From Sphingomonas sp. C3-2 (GTDB lineage: Bacteria; Pseudomonadota; Alphaproteobacteria; Sphingomonadales; Sphingomonadaceae): a stretch of DNA of 64,000 bases. Of this stretch, positions 26,423 through 35,309 are shown in pieces. Position numbers and translations under genes: made by a program. The DNA lies in contig NZ_CP130322.1 of the NCBI RefSeq assembly GCF_033025475.1, positions 1,302,001 through 1,366,000 of the forward strand, read 5' to 3'. A model generated the notes under the pieces. It saw only the letters and a program-made list of their open reading frames with translations. It had not been told where the DNA came from and did no database searches. How positions within the stretch are numbered: position 1 is the first letter of the stretch; every line of letters begins with the position of its first letter.

Positions 26423-29014
26423 TCAGACGAGGCTTTTCGACGCCTGCTCGTACACGTCCTTCGACAGCCCGGGCGTGTCGACGATCCGCTGCAAAGCCTG
26501 CCGCATCAGCGCGGCGCGGCCTTCGCCAAAGCGGCGCCAGCGCCCGAGCGGCGGCACCAGCCGCGCCGCCGTCTGCGGGTTGATCCGGTCCAGCGCGACG
26601 ATGATGTCGGCCAGGAAAGCATAGCCCCGGCCATCCTCGGTATGGAAAGCGCGCTGGTTGACCGCAAACGCCCCGGCAAGCGCACGCACGCGATTGGGAT
26701 TGGCCAGCGTGAAATCGGCATGTTTGGACAGTGCGATCACCTGATCGAGCGTATCGTCACGCAGAGACAGCGCCTGCGTGCTGAACCATTTGTCGAGCAC
26801 GAGCGCGTTGTCGCGGTAGCGATCGTAAAAAGCGCCAAGCGCCGTAAGCCGCTCAGCGCTGTCGCCATTGGCAAGCGTGCCGAGCGCGCCCTGCCGATCG
26901 GTCATGTTATCCGCCGTTTCAAACTGCCCGAATGCCAGCGCCGCCGCATCCGGCGCATCGCTGACGGCGATATAGCCCAGCGCCACCGAGCGCAGCCGCC
27001 GCGCGCCCTTTGCTTTGGACGAATATTCGAAACGATTGGCCTGACAATCCGCATAGGCGGCGCGCCATTCAGCCATGAGGCCGGTCGCGATCTCACGGCG
27101 CAGCGCCTCGCGTGCAGCATGGATCGCGTCGGGATCGACCACGAGCATATGATCGCCGATAAAACCTTCTGACGGGAGCAGAACCGCCTCGGCGACGAAC
27201 GCCTTGTCGAGTGCGGGGTCCGCCAGCGTATTGCGGATAGCGGCGATCACCGGCGCATGATCGGGCGTACCACCAGCAATCGCGCCGACAAGCGTATCGA
27301 GCATCAGCTGCTGCATCGCCTCGTACCGGGCGAAGGGATCGTCATCATGCGCCGAAAGGAAGGCAAGATCGGAAGGCGTACGGTTGGTCTCAACCGTGAC
27401 GGGTGCGGAAAAGCCACGATTGATCGACAGCACCGCCCGGTCGGCGACATTTTCGAACACCACCGTCTGCTCGGCCACCGTCATCACGACAAGGCGCTCC
27501 TCGCCCAGCGGTTCGCCGCTGCGTTCGTTGAACAGCCGGACGCGGAGCGGCAGCACCATCGGCTGCTTGTCCGGCTGCCCCGGCGTGGCGGCGAGCTGCT
27601 GTTCGAGCCGAAGGCTGACCGTGCTGCCCTTTTGCGTGAGCGTCGCCGTGACGCGCGGGGTGCCCGCCTGTTCATACCAGCGGCGGAACTGCCCGAGGTC
27701 GAGCCCGGCGCCCTCTTCCATCGCCGCGATAAAATCGTCGCAGGTTGCCGCCTGCCCGTCATGGCGTTCGAAATAGAGATCGGTACCACGGCGGAAGCGT
27801 TCAGGACCCGCCATGACCGCCATCATGCGGATCACTTCGGCACCCTTGTTGTAGATCGTCGCGGTGTAGAAATTCGAAATCTCGATATAGGAATCGGGAC
27901 GGATCGGGTGCGCAAGCGGACCGGCATCCTCGGGGAACTGCGCCGCGCGGAGCATGCGGACATCCTCGATCCGCTTCACCGCAGCCGAGCCCTGATCGGC
28001 CGAGAAGCACTGATCGCGGTAGACGGTGAAGCCTTCCTTCAGGCTGAGCTGGAACCAGTCGCGGCAGGTGACGCGGTTGCCCGACCAGTTGTGGAAATAT
28101 TCGTGCGCAACGACGCCGGCCACCGCGTCATAATCCGCATCGGTCGCCGTATCGGGATCGGCGAGGATGTAGCGCGAATTGAAGATATTGAGGCCCTTAT
28201 TCTCCATCGCGCCGAAGTTGAAATCGGAAACGGCAACGATGTTGAACACGTCGAGATCATATTCGCGGCCATAGACCTGCTCATCCCAAGCCATCGAGGC
28301 CTTGAGCGCCGCCATGGCATGATCGGTCTTGGGCAGATCATCCTTGCGGACCCAGATGCCCAGTTCAACCACCCGCCCCGAGCGCGTGGTGAACTCGCTG
28401 CGATTGACCTCAAGATCACCTGCTACAAGGGCAAAGAGATAAGAGGGCTTGGGATAGGGATCATGCCATTGCGCCCAGTGGCGGCCATCCGCCAGTTCGC
28501 CCGTGCCCACCGGATCGCCGTTTGAAAGGAGCACCGGATAGCGCGCGCGATCCGCCTCCATCCGCACCGTGTAACGGCTGAGAACATCGGGACGATCAGG
28601 GAAGAAGGTGATGCGGCGAAAGCCTTCCGCCTCGCACTGCGTGCACAGCAACCCGCCCGACGCGTAAAGCCCCATCAGTTGGGTGTTGAGTTCGGGAGAC
28701 AGGAGCACCTCTGTCTCAACCCGGTGCTGGCTCCCCGGGAGCGGAACGACAAGCCTGCCGTCATCAAGCGACCATGCATCGCCGCCCAGCGTCACGCCAT
28801 CGACGCGCACCAGTTCCGGCGTGATATCGTCGCCATCGAGCGTCAGTGGACGCCGATGATCGCCATTGCGCTCGACCTGCAGAACCGCACGCACACGGGA
28901 CTTTACACCGTCCAGCGTGAAATCGAGTTCGATCTCGGGAACAAGCCAGTCAGGCGGACGATAATCCTGACGACGAATGACGGACGGCGCGGCGGCGGAC
29001 AGGGCATCAAGCAT
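26423..29014 (-). CDS. pepN: Aminopeptidase N (M1 family)
   Basis: Zinc metallo-aminopeptidase of the M1 family that removes N-terminal residues from peptides in the cytosol. The substrate-binding GAMEN motif is at residues 268-272, followed by NKGLNIFNSRY; the zinc site HEYFHNWSGNRVT is at 304-316 with the third ligand Glu327 in LSLKEGFTVYRDQ. The C-terminal half has the Ig-like and helical domains of the E. coli PepN (DUF3458) type. Length 863 matches. Strongly divergent from the following SDR gene; its 5' end is 134 bases from that start. Confidence 0.95.
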   Translation of the reverse strand: MLDALSAAAPSVIRRQDYRPPDWLVPEIELDFTLDGVKSRVRAVLQVERNGDHRRPLTLDGDDITPELVRVDGVTLGGDAWSLDDGRLVVPLPGSQHRVETEVLLSPELNTQLMGLYASGGLLCTQCEAEGFRRITFFPDRPDVLSRYTVRMEADRARYPVLLSNGDPVGTGELADGRHWAQWHDPYPKPSYLFALVAGDLEVNRSEFTTRSGRVVELGIWVRKDDLPKTDHAMAALKASMAWDEQVYGREYDLDVFNIVAVSDFNFGAMENKGLNIFNSRYILADPDTATDADYDAVAGVVAHEYFHNWSGNRVTCRDWFQLSLKEGFTVYRDQCFSADQGSAAVKRIEDVRMLRAAQFPEDAGPLAHPIRPDSYIEISNFYTATIYNKGAEVIRMMAVMAGPERFRRGTDLYFERHDGQAATCDDFIAAMEEGAGLDLGQFRRWYEQAGTPRVTATLTQKGSTVSLRLEQQLAATPGQPDKQPMVLPLRVRLFNERSGEPLGEERLVVMTVAEQTVVFENVADRAVLSINRGFSAPVTVETNRTPSDLAFLSAHDDDPFARYEAMQQLMLDTLVGAIAGGTPDHAPVIAAIRNTLADPALDKAFVAEAVLLPSEGFIGDHMLVVDPDAIHAAREALRREIATGLMAEWRAAYADCQANRFEYSSKAKGARRLRSVALGYIAVSDAPDAAALAFGQFETADNMTDRQGALGTLANGDSAERLTALGAFYDRYRDNALVLDKWFSTQALSLRDDTLDQVIALSKHADFTLANPNRVRALAGAFAVNQRAFHTEDGRGYAFLADIIVALDRINPQTAARLVPPLGRWRRFGEGRAALMRQALQRIVDTPGLSKDVYEQASKSLV

Positions 29015-29148
29015 GAAAGTGCCTTACGCCGGGCCGCCCAAGGGCGCAATCAGACCCGGCTCGGATGCGGCACATATACCTCCATCGCGCCTTGCGACTG
29101 AACCATAAGCAGCCCTATGCCCGGCGACATGCATGGGGAGCGTATATG

Positions 29149-30003
29149 ATGGTCCGCCTTTTCATTTTCGGTCTCGGCTATAGCAGCGGCTATATCGCGG
29201 CGGCGGTCCGGCAATCGGGCGGCGAGGTGTTCGGCTGCACACGCGATGGGCGGGACGGCAGCCTGCGCTTCGATGATGCCGAGGCCTTACGCCACGCCAT
29301 TGCGACATCGACGCATATCCTGTCGAGCGTGCCGCCGGGCGAGGACGGCGATCCGGTGCTCGAGGTCTATGGCGATGCGCTGCGGGGCGCGTCTGCGCGA
29401 TGGATCGGCTATCTTTCCTCCACAGGTGTTTATGGCGACACGCGCGGCGCATGGGTGGACGAGACGGCGCCGATCGGCCTTGGCCGGCGATCGGCGCGCG
29501 CGGCCGCCGATATCGCCTGGCAGGCGCTTCGGGACGATGTTCGCGTGTTTCGCCTGCCGGGTATCTATGGGCCGGGGCGATCGGCGCTGGAGCGCGTTAG
29601 GACAGGCAAAGCGCACCGCATCGATGCCAAGGGGCAGATGTTCAGCCGGATCCATGTCGATGACATTGCGAGCGGCGTGATCGCGTCGTTCGACGGCTCG
29701 GCCGGCGTCTATAATTTGGCGGACGATAAGCCGGCGCCGGGGCATATTGTCACCGAATATGCGGCCACGCTGCTGGGTGTGGCCCCACCCCCACTGCAGA
29801 CGCTTGAAGAGGCCGGGCTGTCGGAGCCTGCGCGCGCATTTTACAGCGAGAGCCGCCGGGTCGCGAACGGCAGGGCCAAGCGACAGCTTGGCTGGCACCC
29901 CGCCTATCCCGATTACCGTGCGGGGCTTCGCGCCCTCATGGCCACGACAAGCCCGCCAAGCGCCAGCGCACAGCCCGAGGCGGCGAGCAGCGACCAGTCA
30001 TAG
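29149..30003 (+). CDS. NAD(P)-dependent epimerase/SDR protein (YeeZ-like)
   Basis: Extended SDR protein of the YeeZ/SdrA type. It opens with the nucleotide-binding FIFGLGYSSGYIAAAV and contains GYLSSTGVYGDTRGAWVDE, a catalytic Ser/Thr region, and later VFRLPGIYGPGRSALERVRTG and HVDDIASGVIAS. It ends beyond LGWHPAYPDYRAGLRALMA, where many relatives stop, with about 20 extra residues. The ATG at 29149 has GGGGAG (29135-29140) 8 bases upstream; the adjacent ATG at 29146 is also possible. The last 91 bases overlap, tail to tail, the EamA gene on the other strand. Substrate unknown. Confidence 0.83.
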   Translation: MVRLFIFGLGYSSGYIAAAVRQSGGEVFGCTRDGRDGSLRFDDAEALRHAIATSTHILSSVPPGEDGDPVLEVYGDALRGASARWIGYLSSTGVYGDTRGAWVDETAPIGLGRRSARAAADIAWQALRDDVRVFRLPGIYGPGRSALERVRTGKAHRIDAKGQMFSRIHVDDIASGVIASFDGSAGVYNLADDKPAPGHIVTEYAATLLGVAPPPLQTLEEAGLSEPARAFYSESRRVANGRAKRQLGWHPAYPDYRAGLRALMATTSPPSASAQPEAASSDQS

Positions 30004-30830
30004 CCTTCGAACAGCGTGGACAAGAGCATGGCGATGATCGGCACGAGGACGCTCGAATAGGCGGCCTTGGCGGGTCCGATCTCGCGGATGATACCGAAAT
30101 AGAGCGTGAAGGCGACCGCCGAGGCGACGACGCCTAGATAGAAAAGCCCCGCGACATAGCCGAGCCGCATCTCGAAAACCGGCGGGCCGACCGTGGCCCA
30201 GGCATAGGCAGCGTCGATCAACGAGCCGATGAGCATCGCCCAGGCGAGCATCGACGCCATGGGATAACGCCGCGACCGCTCGGTGGCCTGCATGACATTG
30301 GCGGTCGACGCACTGAGCACGCCCAACAGCGAGAGCCCCAGCCCAAGCGCCAGTGTTTCAACACCGCCGGCGCCGGCATGGGCTTCGTGAACGAAGAGCA
30401 GGCCAAGCCCGACCAGCGCGATGACCGATCCGACAATGAAACCGCGCGTCACCCTTTGCCCCAGAAAGAGGAAGCCGAAGAGCGCATTGGGCACCACGAG
30501 CAGCGCGTAGATCACCGCGACGATGCCCGAGGTGATGTACATTTCCGCGCGGTAGACGAAGTTGAAGTTGAGCACGAACTGCGACAGCCCGAGCCCGAGC
30601 GCGAAGAGGAAGCCCGCGCGGTCGAGCCGGAGCGAATGCCGCCGCACCACCGCGAAGGCGAGCATGGTGAGCCCGGCGATGAGGAAGCGATAGGCCACCG
30701 ACCAGCTTGCCGGAACCACGCCCAATTGGTCACGGATGACGAGCCAGGTCGAGCCCCAGATGCAGGTTACCGCGATGAAGCCGAGGATGACGCCGCGGTG
30801 GCCGGCACCGCTTTCGGATACCGCAGTCAC
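29913..30830 (-). CDS. EamA/DMT family transporter
   Basis: Ten-helix drug/metabolite transporter with two EamA repeats: GVILGFIAVTCIWGSTWLVIRDQ at the N-terminus is the classical first helix, with a second repeat beginning around TLALGLGLSLLGVLSASTANVMQ. Length 305 is usual. Substrate (amino acids, metabolites or drugs) is unknown. Its ATG overlaps the stop of ltaE by 4 bases (ATGA at 30827-30830), suggesting coupled expression with threonine aldolase and possibly export of an amino acid; that link is inference. Its 3' end overlaps the convergent SDR gene by 91 bases. Confidence 0.88.
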   Translation of the reverse strand: MTAVSESGAGHRGVILGFIAVTCIWGSTWLVIRDQLGVVPASWSVAYRFLIAGLTMLAFAVVRRHSLRLDRAGFLFALGLGLSQFVLNFNFVYRAEMYITSGIVAVIYALLVVPNALFGFLFLGQRVTRGFIVGSVIALVGLGLLFVHEAHAGAGGVETLALGLGLSLLGVLSASTANVMQATERSRRYPMASMLAWAMLIGSLIDAAYAWATVGPPVFEMRLGYVAGLFYLGVVASAVAFTLYFGIIREIGPAKAAYSSVLVPIIAMLLSTLFEGYDWSLLAASGCALALGGLVVAMRARSPAR

Positions 30831-31828
30831 AGCGCGGCAATCGCATCGGCGAGCGGCGCGATGGCGGCGGCATCCTGATCCCAGCTGGTCACCAGCCGCG
30901 CCTCCCCAACGCCCCAGTCGTAGAAATCGAAACCGAGCGCGCGCAGCTTTGCGGCTTCGTCCGCGCGCAGCCGCAGGAACACTTCATTGGCCTCGACCGG
31001 ATAGACCAGCCGATCGCCGGCGGCCCTGGCCAATAGCTGCGCCCCGGCATTGGCGGTGCGCGCATTGGCGAGCCAGACGTCATCGTCCAGCATCGCCAGC
31101 AGCTGGGCCGCGAGATAGCGCCCCTTGGACAAGAGGTGCCCCGCGCGCTTGCGCCGATAGCGCGAGGCGACGGCGAGATCGGGCCGGAAGAACACAAGCG
31201 CCTCGGCGTTCATGCCGCCATTTTTGGTGAAGCCGAAACTGAGGGCATCCACCCCCGCGCGCCAGGTGACGTCCGCCGGGCTGCATCCGAGATGCGCCAC
31301 CGCATTGGCGAAGCGGGCACCGTCCATATGAAAGCCGAGGCCATGATCGCGGGCGATCGCGCCCAGCGCGGCCACCTGATCAGGCGAATAGACCGCGCCA
31401 TATTCGGTGGCGTTGGTGATCGACAGCGCGTGCGGCTGGACCTGATGCACGTCGTTGCGGATGCCCGCCAGCAGGCCCCGTACCGTGTCCGGTTCCAGCC
31501 GCGCGGCCGCCCCGCCCGCCAGCATCAGCTTGGCCCCGTGGGTGAAGAATTCGGGGGCGCCGCATTCATCGACCTGGATATGTGCCTGATCATGACAGAT
31601 CACGCCGCCATGCGGCGGGCACAGCGCGGCGAGCGCCAGCGCATTGGCCGCCGTGCCGGTGGACACCCAGAGCACGCTGACCGGGGTTTCGAAGAGTTCG
31701 GAAAAGCGCGCGTCGAGCGCCGCGCTCCAGCGATCGCCGTTATAGGCGGTGTCGAGCGTGTTGGCGGCCAGCATCGCATCGAGGACGGGCGGGCAGACGG
31801 CGGCGGCATTATCCGAGAAAAAGCGCAT
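30827..31828 (-). CDS. ltaE: Low-specificity L-threonine aldolase
   Basis: PLP enzyme cleaving L-threonine or L-allo-threonine to glycine and acetaldehyde. Family features are FFSDNAAAVCPPVLDAML at the start, CHDQAHIQVDECGAPEFF, the PLP-ring Asp region GLGFHMDGARFANAVAHLG, and the PLP-lysine in ALSFGFTKNGGMNAEALVFF. Length 333. It is first in a two-gene minus-strand run with the EamA transporter, coupled by an ATGA overlap. The 166 bases upstream, to the PilZ gene, carry no gene that I can see and must hold both divergent promoters. Confidence 0.92.
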   Translation of the reverse strand: MRFFSDNAAAVCPPVLDAMLAANTLDTAYNGDRWSAALDARFSELFETPVSVLWVSTGTAANALALAALCPPHGGVICHDQAHIQVDECGAPEFFTHGAKLMLAGGAAARLEPDTVRGLLAGIRNDVHQVQPHALSITNATEYGAVYSPDQVAALGAIARDHGLGFHMDGARFANAVAHLGCSPADVTWRAGVDALSFGFTKNGGMNAEALVFFRPDLAVASRYRRKRAGHLLSKGRYLAAQLLAMLDDDVWLANARTANAGAQLLARAAGDRLVYPVEANEVFLRLRADEAAKLRALGFDFYDWGVGEARLVTSWDQDAAAIAPLADAIAAL

Positions 31829-31994
31829 GGCGCCATGCTTTGCGGTGCGGCGCGACCGCCGTCAACGCCGGACGATGCTGGCCCGAATGCGACCAATCGT
31901 TGGAATGTAACAAATTATGGCTCGTCTTCGGCCAACGCACATCCTAAACCGATATATAACGAGCATATAAACGAGCCGAACAACAAGGTCGCGC

Positions 31995-32402
31995 GTGAAC
32001 GAGTGTTCCGATCCACAGTCTGCCGATGACGGAGCGATGGCCCCCGCCGTGCGCGAACCGCGTACGGGGCGGCTTTTCATCGCCCAACTCGCGCTGGAAA
32101 ACGGCACGGTGGTGAAAATCCGCATCCGCAACATTTCATCGGGCGGGATGGGCGGGATCAGCGAACCACCCCTTTCGCCGGGACAAAGGGGACATGTGCT
32201 GCTGGCCGGTGTCGGCTTGGTCACCGGCCGTGTCGCCTGGACGCGCGGGCCCAATTTCGGGGTGCAGTTCGACGCGCGGATCGAGGCGGAGCATGCACGG
32301 ATGACGCCCGCCGCGATCGCCCCTGCGCCCAGTTCGGACTTTGTGGTGGCCGATCGTTTCCGCCCGGTGCACGATCACAAGCGGCCGGGCTTCAAACGCT
32401 GA
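31995..32402 (+). CDS. PilZ domain protein
   Basis: 135-residue protein with a single PilZ-like domain that may bind cyclic di-GMP. The motif pieces are an Arg pair in EPRTGRLF (a variant of the RxxxR switch) and IRNISSGGMGGIS, matching the D/NxSxxG motif, followed by a strand ending VAWTRGPNFGVQFD, typical of short alphaproteobacterial PilZ proteins. GTG start at 31995 with AAGG 6 bases upstream. Two diguanylate cyclases in the same window could supply the ligand; binding is not demonstrated, since the first Arg spacing is RxxR not RxxxR. Ends 7 bases from convergent mmsB. Confidence 0.78.
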   Translation: MNECSDPQSADDGAMAPAVREPRTGRLFIAQLALENGTVVKIRIRNISSGGMGGISEPPLSPGQRGHVLLAGVGLVTGRVAWTRGPNFGVQFDARIEAEHARMTPAAIAPAPSSDFVVADRFRPVHDHKRPGFKR

Positions 32403-32409
32403 ACCCGGC

Positions 32410-33297
32410 TTAGCCGCGTCCGGCTTCGAGCATCTTGATGATGCCCGAAAAATCGCGGCCGCCCTCACCGTCATCGGCGAATTTCTGGTAAAGTTCGGCG
32501 GCCTTTTCCCCCATCGGCACATCAGCCGAGACGCTGCCCGCGGCTTCCATCGCAAGGCGCAGATCCTTGAGCATCAGCGCTGTGGCGAAACCGCCCTGAT
32601 AATCGTGATCGGCGGGGGTTTCCGGACCCACACCTGGTACCGGACAGTAACTTGTCATCGACCAGCACTGACCCGAAGCGCGCGAGGCGATATCGAAGAA
32701 GGTCTGCGCATCGAGACCGAGCTTGTTGGCCAGATTGAACGTCTCGCAGGTGGCGACCATCGACGCGCCGAGGAGCATGTTGTTGCAGATCTTGGCGGCC
32801 TGCCCCGCACCATTGCCGCCGGCATGGATCACCGCCTTGCCCATGGCGGAAAGGAACGGTTCGGCGCGCGCAAAGGCATCGTCGGCGCCGCCCACCATGA
32901 AGGTGAGCGTGCCGCCCGCCGCCGCCGCGATGCCGCCCGAGACCGGTGCATCGACCGCGGCGAGCCCGCGCGCGGCGGCCGCCGCCGCGACGCGGCGCGC
33001 GGTATCGACATCGATGGTCGAGCAATCGAGCAGCAGCGCGCCCGGCGCGGCATGGGCGAAGACATCGCCTTCATAGACCTGTTCGACATGACGGCCGGCG
33101 GGCAGCATGGTGACGACGGCATCGGCCCCCGCCACCGCTTCGGCCGCGCTGGCCGCCGCCTGGCATCCGGCTGCCACGGCACGATCGAGCGCATCGGTCG
33201 ACAGATCGAAGGCACGAACATCATGCCCCTTTGCGGCCAGATTGGCGGCCATGCCGCCGCCCATATTGCCAAGCCCGATAAACGCGATGCGTGCCAT
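32410..33297 (-). CDS. mmsB: 3-hydroxyisobutyrate dehydrogenase
   Basis: Oxidises 3-hydroxyisobutyrate to methylmalonate semialdehyde with NAD in valine breakdown. The Rossmann motif IGLGNMGGGMAANL begins at residue 6, the substrate-binding DAPVSGGIAAAAGGTLTFMVGG is mid-protein, and the catalytic Lys lies in GAGQAAKICNNMLLG. Length 295 is standard. The start at 33297 (MARIAFIGLG) marks the true N-terminus; the frame stays open upstream, but that stretch lies inside the enoyl-CoA hydratase gene. It is the last gene of the minus-strand valine cluster, 74 bases after the hydratase. Confidence 0.95.
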   Translation of the reverse strand: MARIAFIGLGNMGGGMAANLAAKGHDVRAFDLSTDALDRAVAAGCQAAASAAEAVAGADAVVTMLPAGRHVEQVYEGDVFAHAAPGALLLDCSTIDVDTARRVAAAAAARGLAAVDAPVSGGIAAAAGGTLTFMVGGADDAFARAEPFLSAMGKAVIHAGGNGAGQAAKICNNMLLGASMVATCETFNLANKLGLDAQTFFDIASRASGQCWSMTSYCPVPGVGPETPADHDYQGGFATALMLKDLRLAMEAAGSVSADVPMGEKAAELYQKFADDGEGGRDFSGIIKMLEAGRG

Positions 33298-33371
33298 GTC
33301 AGATCTTCTCCTGCCGTGAATGCCGGGCCGGCGATGCGGCCCGGCTGTGTTTCCGACCGGACGTGGGGCGC

Positions 33372-34145
33372 TTAACGCCCAGTCCAGTTCCCCGGCCGCT
33401 TCTCGACGAATGCGGCCATGCCTTCCTTCTGGTCCTCGGTGCCGAACAACCCGTTGAACAGGCGCCGTTCGAACTGGACCCCCATCTGCAAATTGGTTTC
33501 GAACGCCGCGTTGACCATTTCCTTGTTGGCCTTGACCGCGAGCGGCGCCATTCCGGCGATGGTGGTCGCGGTCTTCACCGCATCCTCGACCAGATCGGCG
33601 ACCGGCACGATGCGCGAGACGAGCCCCGCACGTTCGGCCTCGGCGGCGTCCATCATCCGGCCTGTGAGGCACATTTCCATCGCCTTGGCCTTGCCCACCG
33701 CGCGGGTCAGGCGCTGCGAGCCGCCCATGCCGGGCGCCACGCCCAGCTTGATTTCGGGTTGGCCGAACTTGGCATTGTCGCCCGCGATGATGAAATCGCA
33801 CATCATCGCCACTTCGCACCCGCCGCCGAGCGCGAAGCCCGCGACCGCCGCGATGACCGGCTTGCGCGTGGCGGTGACCCGGTCATAGCCCGCGAAGAAA
33901 TTGGTGCCGAACATATGGGCAAAGCCCTTGTCGGCCATTTCCTTGATGTCGGCGCCCGCCGCGAACGCCTTTTCGCTGCCGGTGATGACCGCACAGCCCT
34001 GGGTATCGTCGGCATCGAACGCTTCGAGCGCGGCGATCAGATCGGCGAGCACCTGGCTGTTGAGTGCGTTGAGCGCCTGGGGGCGGTTGAGCGTGATCAG
34101 CGTGACCGGGCCGCGGGTTTCGACAAGCAGGGTTTCGTAGGTCAT
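33372..34145 (-). CDS. Enoyl-CoA hydratase (methacrylyl-CoA hydratase candidate)
   Basis: Crotonase-fold hydratase. Motifs are [15 protein letters not shown], oxyanion-hole [13 protein letters not shown] and [18 protein letters not shown], and the catalytic Glu pair region [21 protein letters not shown]. Length 257. In this cluster the expected job is hydration of methacrylyl-CoA to 3-hydroxyisobutyryl-CoA, the step between the acyl-CoA dehydrogenase and the hydrolase; that is inferred from position. The start at 34145 has AAGGA a few bases upstream. The 120-base gap to the upstream hydrolase gene carries a small GCCCC/GGGGC hairpin at 34167-34180, so it may have an internal control point. 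Confidence 0.9.
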   Translation of the reverse strand: MTYETLLVETRGPVTLITLNRPQALNALNSQVLADLIAALEAFDADDTQGCAVITGSEKAFAAGADIKEMADKGFAHMFGTNFFAGYDRVTATRKPVIAAVAGFALGGGCEVAMMCDFIIAGDNAKFGQPEIKLGVAPGMGGSQRLTRAVGKAKAMEMCLTGRMMDAAEAERAGLVSRIVPVADLVEDAVKTATTIAGMAPLAVKANKEMVNAAFETNLQMGVQFERRLFNGLFGTEDQKEGMAAFVEKRPGNWTGR

Positions 34146-34265
34146 CTTCGTCCTTTTCGTCATCGAGCCCCGACAGGGGCCATGAAATTGCACATGCGCC
34201 CTGCGCCGTCCGCCTTCATGGCGCGCGGGTCAACCCCGCTAGCCGATATTGGCCGCAGCCCCGGT

Positions 34266-35309
34266 TCAGGCCGGGGTCCAGGCATCCGCTTCGGGAAGCG
34301 GCGCAAAGATCGTATCGATCAGATGATCGCTGACCTCTTCGGGGGTGGCCGGGTTCCATTTGGGTGCATTGTCCTTGTCGACAATCACCGCGCGGACGCC
34401 CTCGATGAAATCATGACGCTGCACGACATGCGCGCCCACGGCATATTCCTGCCGCATCTCGGCGCCGAAATCGGCCATTTTCGCGCCATCGCGGAGCAAG
34501 CGGAGCGAGACCTTCATCGTCTGGGGCGACTTGGTCTTGAGCACCGCCAACTGCTGCAGCGCCCATTCGCCGCCATCGGCCGCAAGATCGGCATGAATAT
34601 CTTCGAGCCGGTCCGACGCGAACAGCCGGTCGATATCGTCGCGGTGCGCATCGAGCCGCGCGGGCGGCGCGGCGACCGCGCGTTCGCGCAGAATTTCCGA
34701 AGCGCGCTGCGGATCGGCGGCGATTTCGGCCTTTACCGCCGCAAGCTCTTCAGACGCCAGATAATGGGTGGCGAGCCCGAGCGAGAGGCATTCGGCCCCG
34801 TCGATCCGTGCGCCGGTGAGCGCGAGATACTGCCCCACCCGGCCGGGCAGGCGCGACAGATACCAGCCGCCGCCGACATCGGGAAACAGCCCGATCCCGG
34901 TTTCGGGCATGGCGAACCGGGTATTTTCGGTCGCGACGCGATATTTGCAGGGGAGCGCAATGCCCACGCCGCCGCCCATGGTGATGCCATCCATGAAGGC
35001 GACAACGGGCTTGGCATAGGTGAACAGCCGGTGGTTCATCCGATATTCGGTGAAGAAGAAGCGGCGCGCCTCGACACCGTCGCCAGCGCCCGATTCAGCA
35101 AGCATGCGGATATCGCCGCCGGCGCAGAAACCGCGCCCCTCGGCATGGTCGACCATGAGCAGTTCGACCTCGTCATCCTCGCGCCACTCTTCGAGCGCAG
35201 CGAGGATGGCGACGCACATATCGGTGGTGAGCGCGTGGATGGCGCCGGGCCGGTTGAGGCTGATGATGCCGGCGCGCCCTGCGGTGCGGGTGAGGATCTG
35301 GTCGGTCAT
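34266..35309 (-). CDS. 3-hydroxyisobutyryl-CoA hydrolase
   Basis: Crotonase-family thioesterase (HIBCH type) releasing 3-hydroxyisobutyrate from its CoA ester. It differs from ordinary hydratases by length (347) and by the pattern GRGFCAGGDIRMLAESG, DGITMGGGVGIALPCKYRVATE, and FAMPETGIGLFPDVGGGWYLSRLPG with the catalytic Glu. A C-terminal helical region ending DKDNAPKWNPATPEEV is typical of HIBCH. Its start overlaps the stop of the acyl-CoA dehydrogenase gene (ATGA at 35306-35309), so the two are coupled. Confidence 0.93.
   Translation of the reverse strand: MTDQILTRTAGRAGIISLNRPGAIHALTTDMCVAILAALEEWREDDEVELLMVDHAEGRGFCAGGDIRMLAESGAGDGVEARRFFFTEYRMNHRLFTYAKPVVAFMDGITMGGGVGIALPCKYRVATENTRFAMPETGIGLFPDVGGGWYLSRLPGRVGQYLALTGARIDGAECLSLGLATHYLASEELAAVKAEIAADPQRASEILRERAVAAPPARLDAHRDDIDRLFASDRLEDIHADLAADGGEWALQQLAVLKTKSPQTMKVSLRLLRDGAKMADFGAEMRQEYAVGAHVVQRHDFIEGVRAVIVDKDNAPKWNPATPEEVSDHLIDTIFAPLPEADAWTPA

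Noticed and set aside
33298-33819. N-terminal extension of mmsB
   Set aside because: The frame is open upstream of 33297, but the region is the shadow of the enoyl-CoA hydratase gene; MARIAFIGLG at 33297 is the standard start.
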